Counted from the first letter of the stretch, positions 1-6,970 are shown. The stretch: DNA of 12,764 bases from JALYUA01 sp038253555 (GCA_038253555.1 JBBSGZ010000108.1:1-12764), one strand, 5' to 3'. Notes: generated from the sequence alone by a model not told the origin. Numbers and translations: made by a program.

Positions 1-90
1 CTCGCAGCGGGAGGAGTCTCCTGACCGAAGGGAAGGAGGAGCCTCCCGCTGCGGGAGCGTGAGCGAACGCAGTGAGCGAAGGCGACGGTT
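1..90 (+). repeat. Structured hairpin repeat, copy 1
   Basis: Perfect 12-bp inverted arms lie at 3-14 (CGCAGCGGGAGG) and 42-53. Inside them is a symmetric 3x3 internal loop (15-17 against 39-41), a 5-bp upper stem (CTCCT 18-22 with AGGAG 34-38) and an 11-nt loop beginning GACC. A tail (51-90) rich in GAGCGAA and GTGAGCG motifs follows. The same arrangement recurs in the same orientation at 666-832, with paired substitutions that preserve the stem. It could be a REP-like dispersed palindrome, a bidirectional terminator behind a gene left of the window, or a structured RNA; the sequence does not decide between these. The element starts at the window edge, so its left boundary may be cut. Confidence 0.8.
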
Positions 91-110
91 GGCGACGGTT
101 GGCGACGGTG
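81..110 (+). repeat. 10-bp tandem repeat, three units
   Basis: GGCGACGGTT occurs twice in direct succession, followed by GGCGACGGTG. The first unit is also the end of hairpin repeat copy 1, and copy 2 has only one such unit (823-832). This looks like local slippage expansion of the repeat's 3' end. The remaining 111-309 holds no gene that I can support: the open frames across it lack a start signal and look like high-GC shadows. Confidence 0.8.
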
Positions 111-136
111 GACATCCCCATCGTTCTCGCGTACTC

Positions 137-160
137 TGAATTGACTCACAACCTAATTCA
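137..160. promoter_or_regulatory. Inverted repeat, possible operator upstream of the zinc-ribbon gene
   Basis: TGAATT (137-142) and AATTCA (155-160) form a perfect 6-bp inverted repeat with a 12-nt spacer, in the most AT-rich patch of the left region. A TTGACT hexamer (141-146) overlaps it, but I see no convincing -10 box at the normal spacing. It lies about 150 bp upstream of the small gene at 310. It is a candidate regulatory site only, and a dyad this short can arise by chance. Confidence 0.25.
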
Positions 161-309
161 TGGACACCGGAGCAGCCGCCACCTTTGCGTGAGCCGAGCC
201 TTGCCGAGTGCGAACGTGCGGGACCCTCCCCGCCCGGCCGAAGGCTCTGCCGTGAATTTCCGGCGCGGATCTGTTCTGTCTGTCCCTCACGAGACGTCGA
301 GGAGGCCTG

Positions 310-534
310 ATGACGCGCGAGGAATTCGACGGAATCCGACTGCGCCTCATGTTCTCGGGTGTCTGCCCCGCCTGTGGATCGCCGATCGACCGCGACGGCC
401 TCGTGCGGCTGCGGCTCGCGTGCGCCAACCCGACCTGCAGCTTTTCTTACCAGGCGGCCTTGAACGAAAAGTTCGAGGTCCCCGTAGCTTCTGACCGGCC
501 GAGTCCGGCTCGGCTGCCCCTGAGGGAGAGCTAG
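310..534 (+). CDS. Small zinc-ribbon protein, unknown function
   Basis: This encodes a 74-residue protein that I do not recognise as a named family. Two cysteine pairs, CPAC (residues 19-22) and CANPTC (Cys38 and Cys43), are spaced like a single zinc ribbon, with an Arg/Leu-rich segment between them (RLRLAC) and an aromatic SFSY just after the second pair. The last 15 or so residues are Pro/Arg/Ser-rich and probably disordered. The ATG at 310 is supported by a strong Shine-Dalgarno sequence, GAGGAGG at 299-305. It stands alone between two copies of a structured repeat and is convergent with the membrane protein gene to its right. A zinc-binding regulator or adaptor is possible, but no function can be assigned. 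The clean cysteine motif plus the ribosome binding site make it more likely real than chance. Confidence 0.6.
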   Translation: MTREEFDGIRLRLMFSGVCPACGSPIDRDGLVRLRLACANPTCSFSYQAALNEKFEVPVASDRPSPARLPLRES

Positions 535-561
535 ACCTCCGCGACCTTCCCGTCTGCGCGC

Positions 562-582
562 TTCGCTTCCGCCGTGAGCGAA
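562..582 (+). terminator. Hairpin after the zinc-ribbon gene, possible terminator
   Basis: TTCGCT (562-567) pairs perfectly with AGCGAA (577-582) around a 9-nt loop, 28 bp past the stop codon of the small gene. Only TTT follows closely, so it is a weak terminator at best. Confidence 0.3.
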
Positions 583-604
583 TTTCGACCGAGAATGCAT
601 TTCC

Positions 605-646
605 CCCTCTCCCCGAGGGCGGGGCGAGGGACCAGAGCTGCGCTCT
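605..646. repeat. Two consecutive hairpins in the convergent intergenic region
   Basis: The first hairpin pairs CCCTC (605-609) and CCCC (611-614) with GGGG (621-624) and GAGGG (626-630), with one T/C mismatch and the loop GAGGGC. The second pairs AGAGC (634-638) with GCTCT (642-646) around the loop TGC. They sit between the zinc-ribbon gene and the larger repeat copy 2. They may be part of the same dispersed repeat cluster or act as terminators between convergent genes. Confidence 0.5.
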
Positions 647-665
647 AACGACGAGGGTGGCTAAG

Positions 666-832
666 CTCGCCCCGAGAGGAGTCTCCCGACCAGAGGGAGG
701 GAGGAGCCTCTCGGGGCGGGAGCCGAAGCGAACGGAGGGACCAGCCGGGCGGTCGAGCCGACCGGCGAGCCGCCCGGCGGTGCGTTCGCCCGAAGGCGAC
801 CGCAGGTCCCGCAGTGAGCGGAGGCGACGGTT
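666..832 (+). repeat. Structured hairpin repeat, copy 2, with insertion
   Basis: This is the same element as at 1-90. It has perfect 12-bp arms (668-679 CGCCCCGAGAGG with 707-718), the same 3x3 internal loop, a 5-bp upper stem (CTCCC 683-687 with GGGAG 699-703) and an 11-nt loop starting GACC. Relative to copy 1, three lower-stem pairs and one upper-stem pair are changed on both sides so that pairing is kept. The conserved tail is interrupted after 736 by a 74-bp module and resumes at about 811 (GCAGTGAGCG). The element ends on the stop codon of the minus-strand membrane protein gene, so it fills the gap between convergent genes. A shared terminator is one plausible role. Confidence 0.8.
737..810 (+). 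repeat. 74-bp nested palindromic module
   Basis: The module is bounded by GGGACC (737-742) and its complement GGTCCC (805-810). Inside, CCGGGCGG (745-752) pairs with CCGCCCGG (770-777). TGCG plus TCGCC (781-784, 786-790) pairs with GGCGA plus CGCA (795-799, 801-804) around a CGAA loop, with one mismatch. Together these make a three-way junction. Copy 1 of the host repeat lacks it, which suggests insertion into or loss from the repeat tail. There is no protein-coding signal. Confidence 0.65.
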
Positions 833-2096
833 ACATCCACGGCCCGACAATCGACGCCAGCAGGAGGGCCAGAGCGCCGACGACGGTCGCCGAAATTGCT
901 CCAACGTAGAGGGGCCTCGCCCCCAGGCCGCGGAAAACCGAGAAGCGCGTCGTCAACCCGACTCCGGCCATGGCGGTCGCGAGAGCCGCCCCCGCCCATG
1001 TCTCCCCGAGCGTCTTGACGAGCGCCGTCCAGGAGGCCGCGTCGAACAACCCCCAGGCGAGTCCGGCGCGCGCGAGCGACGCGTCTCCCGTGGAACGGAC
1101 GATGGCCATCGCGACGAATCCGGCGACGAAAACGGGGAAGAGGGTCCGCAGCCGAACGGCCGCGCCGCCCGGACTTCCGCCCTTCCGCCGCGCATGCCAA
1201 TAGGCGAGCAGCGGGACGACGACGGCGAGGAACAGGTTGCGCGTCAGTTTGGTCACCGTCGCCACTTTCAGAGCCACCTCGTCATGGAAGAGCTCCTTGT
1301 ACGAGAGCGCCGCTCCCATCACCTGCGACGTATCGTGAATGCCGGTCCCGAGGAAGAGTCCGACAGCCGTCGAGGTCCGGCCGAATAGGGCGTGGGCGAG
1401 GTACGGGTCGACGAACATCGCGAGCGCGCCGAAGAGGGTGACGTTGGCGATCGTGTAAGCCACCTCCCTCTCGTCGGCCTCGATGACCGGGGCGACGGCC
1501 AGAGCGGCTGTTACGCCGCAGATCGCCGTCGATGCGGCGGCGAGGGTGCCGAGGTTCTCGGAAACTCCGATGCGCCGCGCGAACCACGTCGTCACGAGGA
1601 GCGCGACCGCTACGATCGTAGCGACCACCGGGACGGCGAGGGCTCCGAGAGACGCGACGTCGAGCAGGGAAAGCCGGATCCCGACGAGGATGATCCCCAG
1701 CCGAAGCAGTTTCTTCATCGCGAATCCGACGCCCGGCAGGAAGATGCGCCGTACGCCCACCGTGTTGGCGACGAGCATGCCGACCAGAATCGCCACCATG
1801 ATCCCGGAGACGGGGCTCGGCCGGCCGGCTGGATCGATGCCCTGGAGGCGGAGAAGCCCCCGTCCGAGCAGCGCCGCCAGCGTGTGCGCCGCGGCCATCA
1901 CCGCGGCCGCCAGCAGGATCCCGGGAAGGAGTCCCGGGACTTCCCGCCAGGAGACGCCAAAGAGCGCCCCCGAAAGGGCCGAGGGCGCCCCCGGCGGCGG
2001 GCTGGACGCGAAACGCCCCGCGGCCGTCTCCGCGGAGCGGGATGAATCCGCCGCTCCGCCGCTGTTGTTCTTTCCAGGTTCCAGGCCGCCCATCAT
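831..2096 (-). CDS. YeiH/UPF0324 family membrane protein (putative sulfate exporter family)
   Basis: This encodes a 421-residue polytopic inner-membrane protein of the UPF0324 family (Pfam Cons_hypoth698, E. coli YeiH), often annotated as a putative sulfate exporter; the true substrate is not firmly known. Visible family landmarks are AICGVTAA (residues 191-198, equivalent to the usual ICGGSA stretch), the GTGIHDTSQVMGA block (251-263) and KLTRNL (283-288). Hydrophobic segments run from about residue 55 to the C-terminus, roughly ten helices. It is longer than E. coli YeiH (about 350 residues), mostly through some 50 Gly/Ser/Ala/Pro-rich N-terminal residues before the first helix. The ATG at 2096 (a second ATG follows directly) has a GGAGG 9 nt upstream on the minus strand (plus 2106-2110). 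The gene is divergent from the aconitase-like gene, and its stop codon abuts repeat copy 2. Family assignment is confident; transport role is inferred from the family. Confidence 0.88.
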   Translation of the reverse strand: MMGGLEPGKNNSGGAADSSRSAETAAGRFASSPPPGAPSALSGALFGVSWREVPGLLPGILLAAAVMAAAHTLAALLGRGLLRLQGIDPAGRPSPVSGIMVAILVGMLVANTVGVRRIFLPGVGFAMKKLLRLGIILVGIRLSLLDVASLGALAVPVVATIVAVALLVTTWFARRIGVSENLGTLAAASTAICGVTAALAVAPVIEADEREVAYTIANVTLFGALAMFVDPYLAHALFGRTSTAVGLFLGTGIHDTSQVMGAALSYKELFHDEVALKVATVTKLTRNLFLAVVVPLLAYWHARRKGGSPGGAAVRLRTLFPVFVAGFVAMAIVRSTGDASLARAGLAWGLFDAASWTALVKTLGETWAGAALATAMAGVGLTTRFSVFRGLGARPLYVGAISATVVGALALLLASIVGPWM

Positions 2097-2191
2097 CCCG
2101 GCAAACCTCCGCCGGGTAAAGCACGGGTTCGCGCCGGGGATACGATCGCGCGCGCACCGAGGGCGGGGCGACCGCAGGGAGAACGGGACGG
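2097..2191. promoter_or_regulatory. Divergent intergenic region (95 bp)
   Basis: Any promoters dedicated to the minus-strand membrane protein and the plus-strand aconitase-like gene must lie here. The ribosome binding sites are visible (plus CCTCC 2106-2110 for the minus gene; AGGGAG 2176-2181 for the plus gene). TACGAT at 2141-2146 is a possible plus-strand -10 box, but I find no convincing -35 partner. A shared regulator is possible but not shown. Confidence 0.35.
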
Positions 2192-4222
2192 ATGCACAAG
2201 ATCGAGAGCGCGAGACGCAAGCCGGGGATCGCGGTGGAAGACATCGCGGAGGGCAGAATTGCGACCGGAACGGGACACGTCTCCGGCCCGATCCGGGGAG
2301 AAGCGCTCATCTTCTGGGACCCGAAAGTTCCGGGGAAGAAACTCGACGCGATCGACACCGACCAGATCACCCCCGCCGCGGACTGCGTGTCTGAAAGCCT
2401 CGAGACGCTGGACGAGCGGTGGAAAGCGGGATCGTTTCGTTACCTCATGCCGGATTTCCGGCAGCGGGTTCACGCGGGCCAGAACTTCGTCGTCGCCGGC
2501 GACCGATTCGCGATCGGCTCTTCGCGGGAGATGAGCCCCGCCGGGTTGAAAGGCGTGGGCGAGGAGGCCGGGCACGAGCTCGTCGTGGTGTGCGGCAACA
2601 ACATGGGCGACATTTTCCGGAGAAACGCCTTCAATCTCGGGCTTCACGTGGTGCAGAGCCCGGAGGCGGTCATGGACGCGAACGACGGGGACCGGTTCGC
2701 GTTCGACCCGGAGACCCGGGCCCTCACGAACGAGACTTCGGGGAAGACGTACACGCCGGTGCCGCTGTCGCCCAAGGAAGAGGAGATCCGGAGCACCGGC
2801 GGCATCTTCGCCGTGGGGCGGAGGGAGTTTCGCGATTCGGTCAGACGCTCGCCGGAGATCGTGTGGCCCGACCCCGAGCAGGCGCGCCGGATGACGACGA
2901 CCGAGCAGATCGTCTGGGCGCACCGGGTGGACAGGGACGCTCCCGTGCGCCCCGGAGCCACGATGCGCGTTTTCGCCGACCTGCTTCCGGCGTCGGACGG
3001 AACGGCGCCGTTCGCGATCCACACCTTCAACCAGATCACGGGCGGTAACGCGATCTTTCCGCGGCAGGCCGCGATCGCCAACGACCACTTCGTCTTCACC
3101 GGAAAAGACTCCGACGACCGGCAGACCTCGATCGGCCGGGAGTTCGCGCGGCGCCACGAGATCGGCAAGCCGCGCTACGCGGATCCGGGAGACGGAATTT
3201 TTCATTTTTACTTTCCAGAGCAGGGGCTGGTGCTTCCCGGGATGTTCATTCCCGGCGCGGACTCCCACAGCCGCGCGTACGGCGCCTACGGGGCGGTGGG
3301 GTTCGGTGTCGGCTCGACCACCCTGGGATTCGGATGGGCGACCGGCGCCATCTACTTCACCCTGGCGAAGCAGCGCCGCGTCGTATTCCGGGGCAGGCTG
3401 CAGCCCTGGGTCAGCGGCAAGGACATCGTCCTCGAGCTGCTCCGCCGCTGGGGCGCCAAGCAGTCGTCGGGAATGTCGGTCGAGTTCGTGGACGAGGAGA
3501 AGCAGCTTCCCATCGCGTACCGCAACACGATCTCCAACATGATGGCGGAAGCGGAGGCCCTGAACGGGATCTTCGCCCAGGACGAGATCACCGACGCGTG
3601 GTACCGGGACAAGGGACTCGAGCTCCCCTACCCGCGTGTCTCTCCGGGGCGCGACGCCGTCTACGAGATCGACGAGAGCCTGGAGCTTTCCGAGATCACG
3701 CCGATGATCGCCAAGCCTTTCTCCCCGGGAAATTCGTTTCCGGCGAGCGAGGTCGCCCGCGAACGGCTCGGTTTCGATAAAGCGTTGATTGGATCCTGCA
3801 CGAACGGAAGCTACGGAGACCTCCTGCAGGCGGCGCTCGTGCTGCGCGCCGCGAGAGAGCGCGGGTTTGTCAGAGTGGCGCGCGAGTTCACCGTCTTTCC
3901 CGGATCCGGCGGGGTGGGCCGGCAGATCGAAGCGGGAGAACCCCGACTGGAAGGCGAATCGATCGCGGAAGTGTTTCGCTCGGTCGGCGGGCAGATCCGG
4001 CAGTCCTGGTGCGGTCCGTGTTTCGGGCAGGGTCCCGACGCGTTGAATGCCGGGCAGCGCGCCATCACCTCCTTCAATCGAAACTGGCAGAACCGGATGG
4101 GCCTCGGAGGGGAGGGGTACCTGGCGAGTCCCGCCGTGGTCGCGTCGTCCGCTCTGATTGGCTACATGGCGGGACCAGAGGAGCTCGGCCTGACATGGGA
4201 AGCCGAGCGATTCGGGGTCTAG
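2192..4222 (+). CDS. Aconitase/isopropylmalate dehydratase superfamily enzyme, swivel domain first
   Basis: This encodes a 676-residue cytoplasmic hydro-lyase of the aconitase superfamily, which isomerises hydroxy-di/tricarboxylates through a [4Fe-4S] cluster. Residues about 30-215 are the swivel domain: DTDQITPA (55-62) resembles the LeuD active-site strand, and GSSRE (109-113) is the conserved substrate-binding loop. Residues about 235-676 are the catalytic domain: GADSHS (355-360), GSCTNGS (534-540) supplying Cys536, and WCGPCFG (606-612) supplying Cys607 and Cys610. FNRNW (628-632) and EGYLASP (641-647) also match aconitases. All three cluster cysteines are present and there is no frameshift. 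The swivel-then-catalytic order is the reverse of AcnA and resembles AcnB, but the AcnB N-terminal HEAT-like domain is absent. Aconitate, isopropylmalate, homoaconitate and methylcitrate-type substrates are all possible; neighbours do not resolve this. The ATG has AGGGAG 10 nt upstream. Confidence 0.88.
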   Translation: MHKIESARRKPGIAVEDIAEGRIATGTGHVSGPIRGEALIFWDPKVPGKKLDAIDTDQITPAADCVSESLETLDERWKAGSFRYLMPDFRQRVHAGQNFVVAGDRFAIGSSREMSPAGLKGVGEEAGHELVVVCGNNMGDIFRRNAFNLGLHVVQSPEAVMDANDGDRFAFDPETRALTNETSGKTYTPVPLSPKEEEIRSTGGIFAVGRREFRDSVRRSPEIVWPDPEQARRMTTTEQIVWAHRVDRDAPVRPGATMRVFADLLPASDGTAPFAIHTFNQITGGNAIFPRQAAIANDHFVFTGKDSDDRQTSIGREFARRHEIGKPRYADPGDGIFHFYFPEQGLVLPGMFIPGADSHSRAYGAYGAVGFGVGSTTLGFGWATGAIYFTLAKQRRVVFRGRLQPWVSGKDIVLELLRRWGAKQSSGMSVEFVDEEKQLPIAYRNTISNMMAEAEALNGIFAQDEITDAWYRDKGLELPYPRVSPGRDAVYEIDESLELSEITPMIAKPFSPGNSFPASEVARERLGFDKALIGSCTNGSYGDLLQAALVLRAARERGFVRVAREFTVFPGSGGVGRQIEAGEPRLEGESIAEVFRSVGGQIRQSWCGPCFGQGPDALNAGQRAITSFNRNWQNRMGLGGEGYLASPAVVASSALIGYMAGPEELGLTWEAERFGV

Positions 4223-4406
4223 AAGGCCCCCGGGACGACTGTCCTGCCAGCGAGAAAACGCACTCGCGCGAGGTCACGCCGGCAGCCCTCTTCGCGGGAG
4301 CCGCATGAAAAAAACACCGCGCCAGCGCGTCTCCGGGCGGCACGCGCCCTGTCAAACTCCGGGAACGAACGTTGCAGAGCAGCCAGCTAAAAGCGGAGGA
4401 TTCACC

Positions 4407-6929
4407 ATGCAAACACCTCGACGACGCGCTTTCAGAACCGTCCCCGTCGCTCTGCTCCTCGGATTGATCACGTTCGGAACCGCCGCAGCGCAATCCCGGA
4501 ACAGCTATTCCGACACGGATTTCCGGAGGTACAACGACGAAATCCGTCAGACCGTCGGGCGCATCTCCTTCCTTTCCGGCCCGGTATCCTTTGCCAGAGG
4601 CGACGAGCCGGACAACTGGCAGGCTCCCGCCATAAACGTCCCCGTCACCCTCGGGGATCGCCTCTACACGGGCCGGCGCGGGCGCGCTGAAATCCAGATC
4701 CACGGCGGCGCCAGCGTCCGCCTGAATTCGGAGACCGACCTCGCCGCTCTCAATCTTACGGACGACACGAAGCAGCTTTCGCTGAATTCCGGCGTGGCGG
4801 CGTTTCTGATCAGGCGGCTCCATTCAGACGAGATCTTCGAAGTCGACACGCCAAACTCCGCCATCACGTTCGAGCGACGGGGCGACTACCGCATCGATGT
4901 CGATCCCGACGGGTTCACCCGTGTCGCGGTGCGCCGGGGACTGGCCGTCGTGGCCGCCGGCGGCGGGCAGGTCACGCTGCACGCGGGCGATCAAATGAGC
5001 ATCGATGGGATCGACGATCCCCGCTATGACATCGACTCTCTCGTCTCTTCCGATTCGTTTGACCGCTGGGTGATCGATCGCGAAAGCCGGATCGCGCGCG
5101 CTCGGTCGAACCAGTACGTCAGCGACGAAATCGTGGGAGTCGCGGATCTCGATGACTATGGCCGCTGGGAAGACATTCCGGAGTACGGCCACGTATGGTC
5201 CCCCGCGTCCCTCGAGGTCGGCTGGGCGCCGTATCGAGTGGGGCACTGGGTCTGGCAGGACCCCTGGGGCTGGACCTGGGTCTCGGGCGAGCCGTGGGGA
5301 TGGGCTCCCTATCACTACGGCCGCTGGGTGACGTCCTCTTCGCGCTGGTACTGGGTGCCGGACGGCCCGCGGATCTCCGTCCGCTACTCTCCCGCCCTCG
5401 TCGCGTTCGTCGGCGGAGGCCCCGGGTTCTCCGCGACCGTGCGCACCGGCGGCCCGGGCTTCGTCGGCTGGTTCCCGCTCGCACCCAGCGATCCCTTCAA
5501 CCCGTGGTGGGGACGGGGGTCGAGCGAGCGCGTGGACCGCGTGGACAGCGCCCGTTACGTCAACCGGTCCTACGTCACGGTCGTGAACCAGAACACCTTC
5601 ATCTCCGGAGGTCTCGTGGCCCGAAACGTGGTCACCGACCGCAACGTTCTGCGCGATGTCGTCTCGGCGCCGGTGCTGCGCGGACCCCTTCCCGTGGTGC
5701 CCACCATCGAGTCTCTCCGCGGGGCCGTTCGCGCCGACGCCCAGGCGCCCGTGAGACCGCCCCCCGCGATCCTCGAGCGCCAGGTGGTCGCGCGGATCGC
5801 CCCTCCGCCTCCGCCTCCCACGTTCTCGACGAAGGTGGATGCGATTCGTCAGAATCGCGGCGCTCCCGTGACAGCGGACGTCGCCGCCCGTCTGGTGGAA
5901 CGCCGCGCACCCGCTCCGATCGTCGCGATCCGCCCGGCCGCGGCCGAGCCCGGCCGGATCACGCTTTCTCCCGGCCGTGCGAGCGGAGGGAGTGCGTCCG
6001 ATCGGACTTCGGAACCTATCCCGGTCGCGCCGCCCCGCGGACGGCCCCTGGCGACCGCGGACCGTCCGTACGCCTCGCCGTCCAACGGCCAGTCACCGGC
6101 GGTTCCCCCGCAGGCGCCCCTCCCACCTGCCGCCGGCGGCCCTCCGCCGGTCCCGGCCCGCTCGAGCGAGCGTGGCCGGCGGCCAGTCCCTCAAGAGGTG
6201 CCGCCCGCGCCTGCTGTTCCTGCGCCAGCTTCGGTAACCCCTCCGCGGGCGATCGAGGCGGCACCGCCCGCGCCCCCCGCCCGCGAATCCGACCGGCGTT
6301 CGGGCGAGGACTGGCGCCAGCGCCCGTCGCAGGGCGCCCGTCAAGAGGACGTCCCACCGCCGGCCCCGAGCGCTCCCCCCGATCGCGGCCGCCGGAGAGA
6401 CTCCGCTCCACCAGGACCGGCCAACGCTCCGCCGGCCCCGCGAGCCGTGGAGCGCGAGCGGACCGTCTCCCCCCCTCCGTCCGCCGCCCCGGCGCCTGAT
6501 GCGCCTGCCGCGCCTTCCGCCGCCGCGGAACGGGGCCGCCGGCGCGAGCCCGCTCCGCCCGAGAAAGCGCAACCTCCCCGCGGACCCGAGAGAGATCGCC
6601 CGGTCGCCAACCCGACGGCGGCAGCCGCCCCCGCACCGGCTCCGCCGCCGCCCGCTCCGGAACGTGGCCGGGGGAGGGAGCTCGGAGGCGTTCCGCCTCC
6701 CACCCGCGACGACGGGGCATCGCGCCGCCCCGCAGACCGCGAGCGCCCCCCGGCTCCCCCGGCGCAGGCCCCGCCTGCCGTTCCCCCGCCCGCGCCTCCC
6801 GAGCGCGGACGTCCCGCTCCGCAGGCCCGGCAGCAGGAGGCAACTCCGACGCCGGCCGAAAAAGAGAAGCCGAAAAAGGACCAGAAGAAAGACGAGAAGC
6901 CCGATAAGGACAAGGACAAAAAGGACTGA
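4407..6929 (+). CDS. Secreted FecR/DUF6600 protein with long proline-rich tail
   Basis: This encodes 840 residues of unknown function, exported to the periplasm or cell surface. I chose the ATG at 4407 because it follows GGAGGA (4395-4400) and opens a clean signal peptide: an Arg-rich start, a hydrophobic core (about 11-23), then AAA-Q with likely cleavage after residue 28. An upstream in-frame ATG at 4305 would bury that signal. Residues about 50-200 form a FecR-like beta domain. Residues about 218-410 match the DUF6600 type, with a Trp/Tyr-rich run (WAPYRVGHW at 273-281, WVSGEPWGWAPYHYGRW at 291-307). From about 455 to 815 the chain is Pro/Ala/Arg-rich with recurring ERGR or DRGR motifs. 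The last 25 residues are a Lys/Asp/Glu-rich tail. Proteins like this are frequent in Acidobacteriota. A cell-wall or polymer-binding structural role is inferred, not shown. No iron-signalling sigma/anti-sigma pair is adjacent, so classical FecR signalling is not supported. Confidence 0.8.
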   Translation: MQTPRRRAFRTVPVALLLGLITFGTAAAQSRNSYSDTDFRRYNDEIRQTVGRISFLSGPVSFARGDEPDNWQAPAINVPVTLGDRLYTGRRGRAEIQIHGGASVRLNSETDLAALNLTDDTKQLSLNSGVAAFLIRRLHSDEIFEVDTPNSAITFERRGDYRIDVDPDGFTRVAVRRGLAVVAAGGGQVTLHAGDQMSIDGIDDPRYDIDSLVSSDSFDRWVIDRESRIARARSNQYVSDEIVGVADLDDYGRWEDIPEYGHVWSPASLEVGWAPYRVGHWVWQDPWGWTWVSGEPWGWAPYHYGRWVTSSSRWYWVPDGPRISVRYSPALVAFVGGGPGFSATVRTGGPGFVGWFPLAPSDPFNPWWGRGSSERVDRVDSARYVNRSYVTVVNQNTFISGGLVARNVVTDRNVLRDVVSAPVLRGPLPVVPTIESLRGAVRADAQAPVRPPPAILERQVVARIAPPPPPPTFSTKVDAIRQNRGAPVTADVAARLVERRAPAPIVAIRPAAAEPGRITLSPGRASGGSASDRTSEPIPVAPPRGRPLATADRPYASPSNGQSPAVPPQAPLPPAAGGPPPVPARSSERGRRPVPQEVPPAPAVPAPASVTPPRAIEAAPPAPPARESDRRSGEDWRQRPSQGARQEDVPPPAPSAPPDRGRRRDSAPPGPANAPPAPRAVERERTVSPPPSAAPAPDAPAAPSAAAERGRRREPAPPEKAQPPRGPERDRPVANPTAAAAPAPAPPPPAPERGRGRELGGVPPPTRDDGASRRPADRERPPAPPAQAPPAVPPPAPPERGRPAPQARQQEATPTPAEKEKPKKDQKKDEKPDKDKDKKD

Positions 6930-6937
6930 AGAACTGA

Positions 6938-6970
6938 CGCCCCCCGGGCCTTTCAGGCACACGGGGGGCG
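6938..6970 (+). terminator. GC-rich hairpin after the FecR/DUF6600 gene
   Basis: CGCCCCCCG (6938-6946) and CGGGGGGCG (6962-6970) form a perfect 9-bp stem 8 bp past the stop codon. GCCT/AGGC makes a smaller nested stem in the loop. There is no T-tract, so it is either a non-canonical terminator or an mRNA-stabilising 3' hairpin. It separates this gene from the suf promoter. Confidence 0.55.

Noticed and set aside
72..494. 140-residue plus-strand open frame over the left region
   Set aside because: It has no ribosome binding site, has Arg/Pro-rich composition typical of shadow frames in high-GC DNA, and runs over repeat copy 1 and the zinc-ribbon gene in another frame.
1..832. CRISPR array or transposon ends
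   Set aside because: There are only two repeat copies, unequal in length and about 600 bp apart, with no regular spacers, no transposase and no target-site duplication visible.
2093..3268. 391-residue minus-strand open frame inside the aconitase-like gene
   Set aside because: It is antisense to a gene with clear aconitase motifs, and its Arg/Val-rich sequence with no recognisable domain is a mirror of the high-GC codons of the real gene.
4305..4406. Upstream start (ATG at 4305) for the FecR/DUF6600 protein
   Set aside because: It would place 34 polar residues before a well-formed signal peptide. The ATG at 4407 has a GGAGGA site and gives a normal signal sequence.
5195..6499. 434-residue plus-strand open frame in an alternative frame of the FecR/DUF6600 gene
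   Set aside because: It is Arg/Pro-only composition generated by GC-rich repeats. The frame with signal peptide, FecR and DUF6600 features is the coding one.
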